From Andrena cerasifolii (Eukaryota; Arthropoda; Insecta; Hymenoptera; Andrenidae), in assembly GCF_050908995.1 (NCBI RefSeq), contig NC_135121.1, positions 7,378,001 through 7,442,000 on the forward strand: 64,000 bases of DNA, given 5' to 3'. The notes below the pieces were generated by a model. It made no database searches. It was not told where the DNA came from and saw only the letters and a program-made list of their open reading frames with translations. The translations under genes and the position numbers were made by a program. Within the stretch, counting starts at the first letter, position 1. Each line of letters opens with the position of its first letter. This document shows positions 37,301 to 47,770 of this stretch, in pieces.

Positions 37301-37623
37301 ATAAAAAAATTACGACGCACAGTATTAGATGCAATCCTTAAAAGGAAAAAAGATTTTTTGAGAAATGTGTCATAGCTTTCGAGTAAAAAATTTCCAAAGA
37401 CCACCCTTTTTTCGGCCTCCTGACTGAGCATGACCCCTTAAGCGAATATAGTATATGCAATGGTATAAATTAAAATGCATCAACGAAACGGGACGATTAA
37501 GTAGCAAGATGGTATTTACTCACTTCTGTGATCAGGATCCTCTCCGTAGAGCTTCCTGGTTATTTCCTTGAACATATCCTCGTAGCAGTCGAGCCTGCTA
37601 ATTCCGGTGCCGCTGCCCTCCAT
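27827..37623 (-). CDS. chn: charlatan-like C2H2 zinc-finger transcription factor, 7-exon gene
   Basis: Coding exons in transcript order are 37623-37524, 36564-36379, 34129-33822, 32710-32067, 31341-31015, 29496-29392 and 28337-27827. They total 2181 nt (726 codons plus TAA). Every junction has GT..AG ends, and the phases agree (1,1,0,2,2,2). The start has an AAAATGG context. Zinc fingers: a split one near residues 92-115, a pair at about 216-270 (YTCPYC, then FHCYIC with NRADHVKKHFLRMH), a triple at about 419-500 (YTCCYCSWSG, FACTLCEYKAARAERLATH, CSRC), and a C-terminal CRLC finger near 656-690. About 30 glutamines lie at 306-335. The N-terminal EDMFKEITRKLYGE and the finger order match, from memory, Drosophila charlatan, a nuclear NRSF/REST-like factor of neural development. 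Drosophila chn is longer, mostly through low-complexity linkers. Four of six introns hold transposons. Exon limits are inferred. Confidence 0.87.
28338..28615 (-). other. open-frame extension upstream of chn exon 7, possible alternative first exon
   Basis: The exon 7 frame stays open upstream for 92 codons to ATG 28615 (an in-frame TAA lies just before it). The encoded stretch is His/Gly/Asp-rich. The exon 7 acceptor interrupts it, so it is normally intron. An alternative promoter in the GC-rich 28.6-29.3 kb DNA could use it. Confidence 0.3.
29392..29496 (-). CDS. chn: chn coding exon 6: Pro/Ala-rich linker
   Basis: The acceptor GAATTTACAG|C and donor CTTGG|GTAAGC are both strong. The 105 nt preserve phase 2 on both sides and are open in the joined frame. 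They encode a Pro/Ala-rich linker (RPPPGPPVFPASAPAIAP) without a recognised domain. Confidence 0.75.
31015..31341 (-). CDS. chn: chn coding exon 5: triple zinc fingers
   Basis: The acceptor ATGAGCAG|G fits phase 2 (AG|G gives Arg). Two upstream AGs in the same 13-nt stretch do not improve on it: the first gives a stop in this phase. It encodes three consecutive C2H2 fingers (RYTCCYCSWSG..., PFACTLCEYKAARAERLATH, RQCSRCSF...HQLHVH). An in-frame TAA lies at 31013-31011, but a strong donor GCA|GTAAGG sits just before it and keeps the frame open into the next exon. A shorter isoform ending at that TAA is possible. Confidence 0.88.
31372..31974. mobile_element. PIF/Harbinger-like element, copy 2, inside chn intron 4
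   Basis: Ends CGAGGGGAGCACGCG and CGCGTCCTCCCCTTG, with TAA at 31369-31371 and 31975-31977. It is 603 bp with AT-rich internal inverted repeats. It fills most of the 725-bp intron 31342-32066 and ends 30 nt from exon 5. Confidence 0.8.
32067..32710 (-). CDS. chn: chn coding exon 4: paired zinc fingers and polyglutamine
   Basis: The acceptor ATCTTACAG|AAC is phase 0. Two adjacent C2H2 fingers (YTCPYCPYGTDRRDLYTRH; FHCYICYKPFNRADHVKKH) are nearly as in charlatan. They are followed by LSRIRR, then about 30 glutamines (plus 32300-32389, mixed CAG/CAA) and a Gln/Asn-rich linker. The donor CGGAG|GTACGA leaves phase 2. Reading past it runs into the MITE-bearing intron. Confidence 0.9.
32300..32389 (-). 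repeat. chn: polyglutamine-encoding CAG/CAA tract in chn
   Basis: Thirty consecutive Gln codons on the minus strand, CAG interrupted by CAA. Length is likely polymorphic. Confidence 0.95.
33343..33583. mobile_element. Tc1/mariner-like MITE, copy 2, in chn intron 3
   Basis: Complete inverted ends CAGTGGCTCGCATTAATATT with TA at 33341-33342 and 33584-33585. The 241 bp are an internally deleted version of 24181-24735. Confidence 0.88.
33822..34129 (-). CDS. chn: chn coding exon 3
   Basis: The acceptor GTCCAACAG|GC matches phase 1. It opens with DVMGGGPRDVAEHFMELH, giving the two histidines of the finger begun in exon 2. A coil-like segment (LKVEDVITYLERLRERAE) and a Pro/Thr-rich linker follow. 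The donor CACCAG|GTAGGC is good, phase 0. Confidence 0.82.
34388..34999. mobile_element. inverted-repeat element in chn intron 2
   Basis: AAGTAGTGGTGG at the left and CCACCACTACTT at the right, with repeated CTATCGAT motifs near both ends. No clear target duplication. Confidence 0.5.
36379..36564 (-). CDS. chn: chn coding exon 2
   Basis: The acceptor GATGCAG|CG at 36565 joins phase 1 to exon 1 (A|CG gives Thr). The 62 codons are acidic (DDDTGNGTDGSDDG) and end in WRCYEC, the cysteine half of a zinc finger. The donor GCG|GTTCGT is weak. It is supported because joining to the next exon restores a glycine codon and brings the finger histidines into place. Confidence 0.75.
36713..37437. mobile_element. 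TTAA hairpin element in chn intron 1 (piggyBac-like)
   Basis: Perfect ends GGGGTCATGCTCAGTCAGGA in inverted orientation, with TTAA at 36709-36712 and 37438-37441. The arms pair over most of the 725 bp. It occupies three quarters of the intron between chn exons 1 and 2. Confidence 0.85.
37524..37623 (-). CDS. chn: chn coding exon 1 (start codon)
   Basis: ATG at 37623-37621 in an AAAATGGAG context. It encodes 33 codons including CYEDMFKEITRKLYGE, a conserved N-terminal block of charlatan. The donor is AGAA|GTGAGT (plus-strand ACTCAC at 37518-37523), leaving phase 1. A possible upstream acceptor (CCCGCAG, near 37690) suggests that the 5' UTR is spliced from further upstream. Confidence 0.85.
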
Positions 37624-40039
37624 TTTTCAAGCCCCTCAGCGGTCACCCACTGTCCTTGGAACAATAAGCCCTCCCCGTTCGTCTACCTGCGGGCCAGGTT
37701 GTAACCGTAAGTCGGATTGTGCCTAATAATCCCTCGCACCCCCCTCCCAATCCCGCTTTCCCGGCGTTCCTCCACCTCTGCCAGGAAATTTACAACTCTT
37801 TCGCTCGTTCGAGAACGCAATGGTATTACCGCGTGCCGACGGTTAATTGGGGTTGAATCGACGAGGGGGCGATGGGTCATCGCGCCTTAATTAAATCCTC
37901 CGAGGAAGCTGTTCCTCCTTTAATCGCTCCGGGGGCTTAACTTTTCTTCCCCAGCTGAGTGGTTGATTTGCATAGCTCGAGGAATCGCTCGCTTAGGGCG
38001 CAGTTTCAATAGGCGTAATGATACGTTTGTCGAGCAGGGGAGGTGCGCATTTAAACGGGAACCTTCGCCGCGGCGGTATTCGGCATTAAAGTAAGAGCAG
38101 AGGAGAAGACGCGACAATCTGGATGGAAATTGTTTATTCAGAGGAGATGGCGCGGCTGGCTTACCCGAGGACAAGTTTGCGACACGCTATCGTATCTCGG
38201 GGGCATTCGGCGGGTGGGTTGCGAAATTCTGGAAATTCATAAATCTTGATGGAGCGCATTACCGTATAAACTCGTCGGATTCGCGCTCCAGTTTCCAGGG
38301 TAAAGTTGATCGTCCCCGATGCTAAGTGGCGGGGTATCTTTCGGGGCGAGGCGATTGCGCCGCGGATTTACAGGGATGTTATCGGAGCGTGGCGTATGAG
38401 ATATTGTATCCCCGGAGGATTCAATTTTTCAAACTGCAGGGCATCGGAAGCGTCGTCGAGACAGGGGTGAAAATAATGGGAGGTTTCCAGGATATGCTGG
38501 GCCATCGTCGCTGCACCACGTGGCGAGAAAATTAATTATATATCGCAGGACTCGTATTGAATATGTACAAATTAAATATTCTTTGCATCAGTGTAAGCCA
38601 CGAAAGAATAACTATTTCAAAGCAAACACTTTCCTTTCGATCTACCCCTCTTCTCGACCAATCTCCCTCCGCGTTCGTATCTTTTATATATCCAGCTGGA
38701 ACGCACCGAAACATGTTGCGCTGAAAAGCAACATCCTACTTCCAAAGCAGTGCACCTGAGAAATTCCTTCCAGTGGCAATTGCAGAAACGACGCCAACAC
38801 CCTGCTAACGATAAGTGTCCACGGCATTTGTAAGAGTACCGTCTACCCCCCTAATCTAAACGAGGCAATAGCAGCGTAATATTGCTTTCGAACCCCCACG
38901 AAACGCATTCCCCGCTCGTCCGCTCGTAAATGCAGGGTTAATGCGCGCGGATCGTGGATCCCGGCGACAGGAACTCGCGAATCCCCGTGTCGATGGCGTT
39001 AACGAGTTCTCCGCGGGGGGTGGGATAGGATTGGAATCGGGGTTGTTAGGAAGCGTTTAGGAATAGCGATCGACGGTACCGGCTCTTCAATTAGAGGCTC
39101 ACGGAAATCAGGTACACAGGCGCGAAGTAATTATTATGCACGACGGGCGTGCCTTGCTCTGTCGAGACGACGGATCGTTTCCCTATCCAGCTCGGAGGGA
39201 TTTTCTGGGTCGTGGATTTCGTAATTTCAGGGAGGATCGTGCGTGACGGAGCTGATTTTTGGTAGCGACGAACGCTGATTTCCAACCCGATTTCTGGCCG
39301 CAATCTCTGCAGTTCTGTTTCTGAAATCGGCCAAGGTCTCGATTTCACGATTCTTCGGACTCTTCGGCAGGTCAGGGATCGGAGAATCGTTCGACGCTTC
39401 GGTCCGTACTTCTGCGGAGAAAGTAGACTTGGAAGTTGCAGAAGTTGCCGAGGAATGTTGGGAAAGTACTTTAGATAGTGTCTTAAAAGGAACCGCAATA
39501 ACGAAGGAGGAAGGGACGAGCAATTAAAGGGATTTCCCGAGGATCTCGGGAAACTCGATCGAAAGTTAAGGCCACTTTACAATTCACTGGAGCGTAAGCA
39601 GTCGTAACTCTTCCATGCTCGTTGCATCCCTGCGAAAGGACAGGAGAGGGCGAAAAATTCACCCCCTGATTGTGTTACGGGGCGTTAAATATTCATGAAC
39701 GGGAAATCTTTCGCCTTTGGAACCCGTGGTACAATTTAGAGGCTGACTGAAAAGAGGTATCGATTTTCACTTAGACCTCGAACGAGAGCGAACCTCCGTT
39801 TCCTTGAAGCACGACAGAGGGAAATGGTGCCCCTTTCCTGCACTGCCAAGAAATATATGTAGGCTTTGTGTGTGTGTCCGTGAGCCAGATATGCTCGAGA
39901 GAGGTGGGGACTGGAGAGGCCAGGAAAAGTAAATAGATAGACGGAGTGACAGTAAACTCATAATTAATTACATTGATAATTCGCGAGTGAACTAGTAAAT
40001 AGGGATCTTTAAATACTGAAATCTACAAGTACAAGTTTC

Positions 40040-40361
40040 TATAAGAATCTTGTGTTAAGACAATATAGGGAAGCACAAACATTTAATTATTGATTCTCTA
40101 TATTTTTAGGTTAGTATAGCACGTGGGAAGTATGCAATAAACACTTATTATGTAATTAATAATAAACCTCTGTGATAAAGGGGTTCCCTTCTTAAGGAAA
40201 AACACAGGTTGATGCGTCTAAAAATATAGTGGTTTATTATTAATTACACAATAAGTGTTTATTACATACTTTCCACGTGCTATAGTAACCTACAAATATA
40301 GAGAATCAACAATTAAATGTTTGTGCTTCCCTATATTGTCTCAACACAAGATTCTTATATA
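40040..40361. repeat. hairpin repeat
   Basis: Two arms of about 125 bp (ATAAGAATCTTGTGTT... / ...AACACAAGATTCTTAT) around a 60-bp loop at about 40165-40230. A third fragment of the end (AATCTTGTGTTGATA) follows at 40377. Confidence 0.8.
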
Positions 40362-40409
40362 TATATATATATATAAAAATCTTGTGTTGATATATATATA
40401 TATATATAT
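40355..40409. repeat. (TA)n microsatellite in two blocks
   Basis: TA runs at 40355-40374 and 40390-40409, separated by the AATCTTGTGTTGA fragment. Confidence 0.95.
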
Positions 40410-42299
40410 GATAGCTGGTTCCTTGAAATCTATTACGGAGTATAGCTTTTAGATACGAAAAACGGAGGACACTTCCCTTAAAATTTTCCACGAAAATCAA
40501 GCATCTCCGATATTCACTATATTCATTAAAAGTTTAGCATTAAATGCCCACAACTCAATTAGCTAAAACGCGATCTCACCCTATACCAAATTCGAAAGGA
40601 TTTTCAAAACTAACGACCCAAGAGAATAAACAACCCTTCAACGACAAGATACAAACAACCCCCTAAAATGGACAGCAGTGTAAAACGTAAAACCAACTAC
40701 AAATCACCCTGACAAGCGCGATGCTCCAAAATTAGAGCCCCACTGTCTACCAGATTCGAAGACCCACTCGCGCTCCGCATCGTGCAACAATCTCAGCATG
40801 GAGAAGAAGATCGACCACATGGTTCATTATACCACGGTTCAGCTCAAGACCCATCTTTCACCCACCCAGGCCGCCGAAACCGACAGGCCCATCCAGATCA
40901 ACGGTATCCTTCCCCCCCAACCCTAACCGTGTCCACCGCCCACGGCTCAAACTTTCAGCGCCATCCCCGATAAAGCAGCGGCGGTACAAGCCGCCGTAAA
41001 CGAAACAATTTCCATTTGTAAATACCACTCTGTGCCGAGGAAACGGCTCCTCGAGCTAACCAGTTGATTCGAAGCCCCCTCCTGGAGCACGGATCGGGCT
41101 GGATCCCACCCCCTGCCAATCGATTTCGATCGTCGGCGTGGACGTAACGCGCTTTTCGACTGGCTAGCCGCGTGGAACGAGGAAGAAGGAGCCAGGGGTC
41201 CAGTGGGTGGAAACTGAATAGGGAACTTCCGGAATAGCGTTTAGACAGGAAAGAACAGACTTTCGTGGCTCAGAGGGCGCTAGTGTCGCGGTATAGTTGC
41301 GTTTGTGTCTTTAGATACACGTTCGGCTGAGACTTATGCTGTCTTATAAGCGAAAACAAGTGTGACGTGAGTGAAACGCTAGTGTTTACTCGTGTTTACT
41401 GTTTAATAACTTAAATAGAATGTGCAGAAGAATGGGGCAACTGCAAAGAGGCTGACAGGTAGGAAAGTTTTATGTACGGTTTGAGTTACATCTAAGACAC
41501 TTGTTTATTTGACTATTCGTGACGTTTTCTGAATTTTTAGGGTATAAACTGTATTATCAGAAACTTTTAATTTACTGTAAAAAATATTAAAAATGATTTC
41601 CTAAACTTAAAAATTGTATTTTTGGAATGCACTCGTTAAATGCTATTAAAGGACATAAAAATGAATTTTGTAAGCCAAGTTGTACTTCGAACAGCAATAT
41701 AAAGAGCAATGGTAGCAGGCAATTAATAATCCGAACCTGGATGGTCTTACATCTGACGAATTGCGCAACTGCAGAGTTTGTCAACTACACTTTCCTGTAA
41801 GTGCCTACAAAATTACACGCATTCGCCAAATATTAAAAGACGATGCTGTACCGCAATTAATGTAGAATTCTAGGACATCTGCTGGATCCACCAAAGTATT
41901 GACCATAGGTAGAGGAACACCATGTACACGGAGGTCGCGTACGAAGGAATATATATGTACATACATGAACAATGTAATATAAGTAATTAATATAATTACT
42001 TAACACTCTAGCGATTAAGCAAACTGTTAAACTGAATACAAGGAACATATTTCAAAGAAAAATCTGAGCCACTCACTAATCCTAACCTCTACTTGTATTT
42101 TTTACAATTATCTCATACAAAATCTAGGATAAGAGATACACTTGTTGGTATTATCAAAATCTTCTTAACGTGTCAGCAAATGTATTTCTTATTCCACGTA
42201 TTACAGTACTCGGATTCTGAGTGCATTTAATTTTTCCGGCACGCGCCGCCATATTGAATTTTAGTTCAAACCGAATCTTTCGCAGCTTAGAGGGCGCGC

Positions 42300-44350
42300 A
42301 AATACCGATCCAAAAGTTTTGCTGGAGTTTCCACCCCCTGCAGGGGTCTGGCGTATTGATCGGGAGACGCCGCGTGAGCGGAAAACGCCGAGCCGGGGGT
42401 GCTGAGCGGGAAGGGAGGGAGGGGGGTGAAGAGCGAAGGGAACCGGCAACCCTAGCCGTCGGGCACGACGTGTATGTTGCGCGTCGGTGGTGTACATCGG
42501 TGCCAGGGGGGTGGGGCAGGAACGTTCGGTATGCGTGGAAGGGGTTACACGGCCGGCGAATAAATCAATATTCCCCTCCGTGGCGATCGAGGACGCGTCC
42601 CTCGTAGGCGACAGATGGTGACGGAGGGTGGGTCCGCAGGCTTCTGCGCCGGTTGAGCACCGCTGCTACCGAAGCAAACTACCGACCCAAGCCGCGGAGG
42701 GGCGGAGGGAGGAGGCTCGAGGGGAAGATGCGGGTGGGTAGAGACCCAGAGGGAGGTGTACATACACACGCGGGCTCGAGGGAACGGAGAGAAGGAAAAA
42801 AGGAGAGAGGAGAACGACGGAGTGAGACTGGCAGAAAAACAGGGTGGGAGCGAGAGAGAGAGAGAGAGAGGTCGGGGAGGGGGGGTTTGGGACGGCTGGA
42901 GGGGAGTGTAGCGGGGAAGAGAGTGGAGAGAAGGCGCGCGCAGTGTGCCATTCAAATTCATCCGGAAATTATTACCGACTAACCAAGGACGACGAGCGGG
43001 TCTCGTAGGCAGGCGCGCCCGCGTGTGCTCGCGCTCGCGCACTCCTCCCACGTATATTTACGTGCATGCAGGCGCAACACACCGGCCATTTAGAAATGGC
43101 ATCGGCCGTCTGTATTATAGTACCCCTGGAGCACGGTACTCGGACGCGGACCTCTACCTGCACGTTACGCTCCAACTCGGCGATCCGTACGCTCGTGACG
43201 GAGCTCCTCTTCCGTGGGCACTGGGCGTCGCGCAAAAGTATCCGCGCACACAGGCGGAAACGGCGAAGGAACAGCGGCCACGGTCCGGCCAGAGGGGCAC
43301 GCACACGCGGAGAGCGCATATCGAGCGTTCCACGCTCGTGCTGGCACGAGAGGAGACTAGCGCGCGATCCACTCGCGCGCGGACCGGCGTCAAACGCGCG
43401 CTCCTTGCCGCGGCGTCGTCTTCGGCCTACGCGCTCGGTCACGTAACGTGGGTGGATGGAATATAGTGAAGCAACACTCGAGGCTAGACGGAACCGCGTG
43501 CGGAGCGATCCGCTCGGCCCTAGAAGCCCGGCAAACGTGTCTTTCTGCCCCTAGACAGTGCCAGTGTCGAAGAAATCCGCGTCTAATGCGTTCCCAATGA
43601 ACACTCCTATCCTCCACCCTCTGCTCCGTCAACCACCGCACTATATTCGTTCCAGACATGGCACCACCTCTCCCTCGGACAGCCTCACGCAACTTTCGCG
43701 ACCCGCAACGGCACTCGTCCCACCTCCAGGCTTCGGTCTCCGCCGCTCTCCGGCCCCGTCCCCTCGGTTCCGCCGACGTGTACCATCGATTTCGATTGCT
43801 TCTTTGCAGCGCGACGAACGGCACCGATCCCGGCGGCCACGTAGAGGACCGCGGTGACAGCGCGAGCGAGGCGGGCGAGGAGGACGGAGAAGGCAGGAGA
43901 AGAGGAAGAAAGGAGGAAGAATGACGGTGCTTGGGGGGAACAGCGGGCAGGAAAAATTGAAGCGCGCGCGATCGGCGTCGGTGGTCGAATCGGTGGCAGG
44001 ACGATAAGGACGAAAGTGTGCAGGCAGTACTCACGGGCGTCTGGTCGCGGGCCCACGTCCAGCCAGGATCCCCCGATGGAAATTCGTTGTTCGAGAAAAC
44101 GTTGTGCTGGTTCGGTTGCAGGTTGTTTCCTCGACGGCAGTCGGGTGGCGAGTGGGTGGGCAGGCGGGGTGGCAGGCGGACAGAAGTGGGTGGCGCGGGT
44201 GGGTTGGGAGCAGCGGCGTGTGGGTGGTGGGAGTGGGGTGAGGGAACCCAATACCACCCTCCTCGCCCATTCAATCCTGCAGTATTAGGGGGAGCAGTCG
44301 AGCCTGTTCCCGACCCTCCCTCCTCTCGCTTCCTCTCTCCCTCCTACCCA
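42300..44350. promoter_or_regulatory. GC-rich, CpG-rich block, candidate promoter/5' UTR region
   Basis: GC content is far above the neighbours and there are many CpG. Overlapping frames on all strands mark base composition rather than genes. On the minus strand, GACGCCC|GTGAGT (donor at 44034-44029) could end a non-coding first exon of chn, about 6.4 kb upstream of its ATG. This is inference only. Confidence 0.35.
42850..42872. repeat. (GA)n microsatellite in GC-rich block
   Basis: Run of GA dinucleotides within the 42.3-44.3 kb GC-rich block. Confidence 0.9.
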
Positions 44351-44702
44351 TCCCTCCTCATCCTCAACCTCATCCTCATCCTCCTCCCTCTTCGCACACA
44401 TCCAGCGGGCAGAAACGTCTACGACGACGGGAGTTATGTCGGCGACGACCACGGAATACCTTCAATTTATATTAATAGAGTTTCGCGCTGTAAGAGTCCT
44501 GAAACAACCCTTCCGGGGGTTAAGTAATTCGATGCACGGCGCGCACCCGTCTACGAAAATATGGGCAAACGTTTAAATCGATCTAGCGGTACCTGTGGCA
44601 ATGCCGAGCCACCGTCTTCATTCCAATCGTTGGAGTATTTTAAGTTCAGTCGAATACTAATGACAGAATTTCCCTGGGTCACTGGCAACGTTTCACTTTG
44701 CA

Positions 44703-46118
44703 GCTAGGACATTCCATGCGAACTCGGACAGATGACGGAGTACATTTTCGTAGATTGCTGAGATTTGAACATGTTGTAGTCTTTAGTGATATTTAAACGC
44801 ACCTCAAAGGATTTTTCGAAATTTTGAAAAATTTGAACCATTTTTGTGCAACTATTTTAAACTAATGCAGCTGTTTAACATCGGGCGCGATTTTAAAAAT
44901 CTAGAAAAAAGGAGAATATAGTTTTACCCTTCCCCTTGATGGACAAATTTTCAAAAATGTGCACATTTTAAAATTGGCTCTGTAAAAATTGTCGAAAGTT
45001 GAAGCTGCGTCGCCCAGCACCGGCTCGACTGGTCGGGCCGTGCGGTACTCGCAGCGGCCAAGCAGCTATACCTGATATTCTTATACAGGATTCTCGAAAA
45101 TGATAAATATTTGAAAAAAATTGAAGAAGGAAAACTTTTACTGTTTTTCATATCCAACATAATACGGTATCTCAATTTTTGGTGGTCGCAATATTTTCCT
45201 TGAAACGAGGGTGACTTTTAGTTTTTGAAATGGAATGCTATATATTTGATTATCCAATATGAAAGCGACTGTCAAAACAAATTTAACCGTATGGTATGCT
45301 ATGACCTTCAAGGCCACACAAGGTTAGGAATGAAATAAATATATTGAACTATCTATCTGGTAGATTGAGTTTCTTTCTTTCATTCCTACCCTTGTGTGGC
45401 TTTGAAAGTCATAGTGTACCATATGGTTGAATTTGTCTTGACAGTCGCTTTCATATTGGGTAATAATATATATAACATTCCATTTAAAAAACTAAAATTC
45501 ACCCTCGTTTCAAGGAAAATATTGCGAACACCAAAAATTGAAATACCGTATTATGTTGGATATAAAAAACAGTAAGAGTTTTTCTCCTTCAGTTTTTTTT
45601 TTTCAAATACTTACCATTTTCGAGAATCCTGTATAAGAATATCAGATATAGCCGCTTGGTCGCTGCGAGTACCGCATGGCCCGACCAGTCGAGGCGGTGC
45701 TGCACGACGCAGCGTCAACTTCCGGCAATTTTTACAGGGCCAATTTTAAAATGTCCATATTTTAGAAAAATTTTCCATCAAGGAGAAGGTTAGAACTATT
45801 TTCTCCTATTTTTGCAAATTTTTTAAATCGCGCCCGATTTTAAACACCTGCATTTGTTTAAAATAATTGCACAAAAATGGTTCAAATTTTTTTTTTTTAA
45901 ACTGAAATAATTTTCTCTTAAAACTTCAATGTCTTCTCTATAAGCACCGTAAAGCTCATCTCCATCCGTTTATTATTTCCATAGTTATAATATATTGAAA
46001 AAAAGTTAGCACTCAACTTCAAACAGCTGTAAAATCGACATTTTTCAAAATTTCAAATTTCAGCAATCTACGAAAACTTACTCCGTCATCTGTCCGAGTT
46101 CGCATGGAATGTCTCAGC
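44703..46118. mobile_element. 1.4-kb palindromic element
   Basis: Left end AGCTAGGACATTCCATGCGA; the right end is its inverted copy (TCGCATGGAATGTCTCAGCT). Arms of roughly 600-700 bp pair through the whole element to a centre near 45350 (CAAGGCCACACAAGGTTAGG / inverted). No transposase frame. Confidence 0.75.
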
Positions 46119-47770
46119 TCGAAACGTTCGAAAACCTCGGCTCGCTTTTTCCAACTGCTTCCACAGCCCCACGACAGATTCCTGCACGCGTGTCTGTGCG
46201 CCTACTTGTCTGTCTGTTGGGCCCCGTTTTCTTCTTCCTTCTTCACGCACACAGCGCGCACACACAGCTGAACTAAACCTCCCTGCACGTGTTCAGGACG
46301 CAGGCTGCCTGGCAGCCGAGGGGCGGATTCGGTGCCAACAGGGGAGGGAGGAGAATTTACGGAGGCCCTTCGAGGCCCTTGCTCGAGGGAACCTCTCGAC
46401 GGAAGGGTCTGGAACCTTTTGGGTCTTCGCAGGCCCCTCTGGCTGTATTTTTGGCCCCGTTGGATGGCCGTTGGATCGAAGACGGGGGTGACGGAAGTCG
46501 CTCGACCGAACACACGGTTTAAAATCTAAAGGAGCTGTTGCTAGCTTCCCCCATTTCCCTGGGATTACAGGAATTTTAGTTAGAACCCTTTGGGATACCA
46601 TGGCCACGGTTTTAGAAGGATCTGAGACACTAGAGTTCGTGGAACCTTGGTACTATCTGAAATGGAACATTCGTTCTCAAGTAACTTGATATTTCTGGAG
46701 GGAAGTAGGAAAGTGAAACGAGCTGAGAGTCAAACTGTAAAACGGCGAGGGTGTGGATTGATGTAACAGAATTTTTAGGGGTTTTCTATTTATAGGAAAA
46801 CTCGATAACTGGGGCGTAGAATCGATCATCAGCCGGCGGAGCCTGCGAAAATTGTCTGCCTCGCAGCTCTTCGACCGACTGCAAAGTTTCAGGTACCTTA
46901 TCCTCTCGATTAAAAGCACTTTCGCCAGATAAAGGGAATAGTAAAGCGAGGAGCGATTAATCTTGTGCGAATTCAAAAATCAGACCCGATCAATCGTAAA
47001 CGCAAGTAGCCAGCGTACTCGAGTGGTTCCGTGAAGGGAGGATAGTGACTGGCTTTAATGAAATCGTTTATTTCCTCCTGGCTTGACGGTTCGCGGTAGG
47101 AAGCTCAGGTAGAGCGGGGCTATTGGCTTTGCAAAGGTGTTCCCACGTGTCTGCCTGAGCTACAGGTAACTGCATTGCCAACGAGAAGGGAATGGCAACG
47201 TCCTCGGAGGTTCCCTCGTCGGCATTTTCGTTTTGCTACCTTCTAAGCTTGATCTCGATGGAACTAGGTGCCAGCAGCTTCAGCTCCAAATCATAGCCAC
47301 AGCTTTATCATGCAAGTCGCGGTCGACGCTTCTAAACGAAGAAGGTCGGCGGATGAACTGTCCGCCTCATTGACGATGCACCCTCTTCAAAGTTCTCCCA
47401 ATTATTACGCGCAGACTTTTGGTAACAATCTTAGCTGATTGGGCCATTACTGTGCACAATGCTCGGAGAATTTGGTGCAGCAGGTATTAAAAGAAAATAG
47501 TGGGTATTACTTTCATGCCGAATAATGACCCGCCCTATTCTCCCTGGGGAAGCATTGTGCTCCACCGACGAATCGAATAATTTCCTCCATGGCACTCCAT
47601 TATCCTACCTCCCCCCGAGTCACCTTCCCGTTAAGAATCCTGAATTTTAATGAAAGGACACATATTCCAGTTCCCGGAGGATGAATACAGTTCCGGGAAA
47701 TATTAAATATTCAACCTTTTTCTAAGTTGGCCCTCCGTAGCATCGTTCATAATTTAGAGGTCGCGGCTTT
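46119..47770. other. no gene seen
   Basis: Unique DNA between two long palindromes; short frames only. Confidence 0.45.

Larger units (their letters stand above)
37624..42299. other. chn 5' flank or first intron
   Basis: Contains the hairpin at 40040-40361 and TA runs. Frames such as 38326-38535 and 39091-39523 lack motifs. Confidence 0.45.

Noticed and set aside
43390..44274. 294-codon minus-strand frame and several overlapping frames at 42.2-44.5 kb
   Set aside because: Frames are open on both strands together, Pro/Ser/Arg/His-rich, as expected from GC-rich non-coding DNA; no domain or splice logic.
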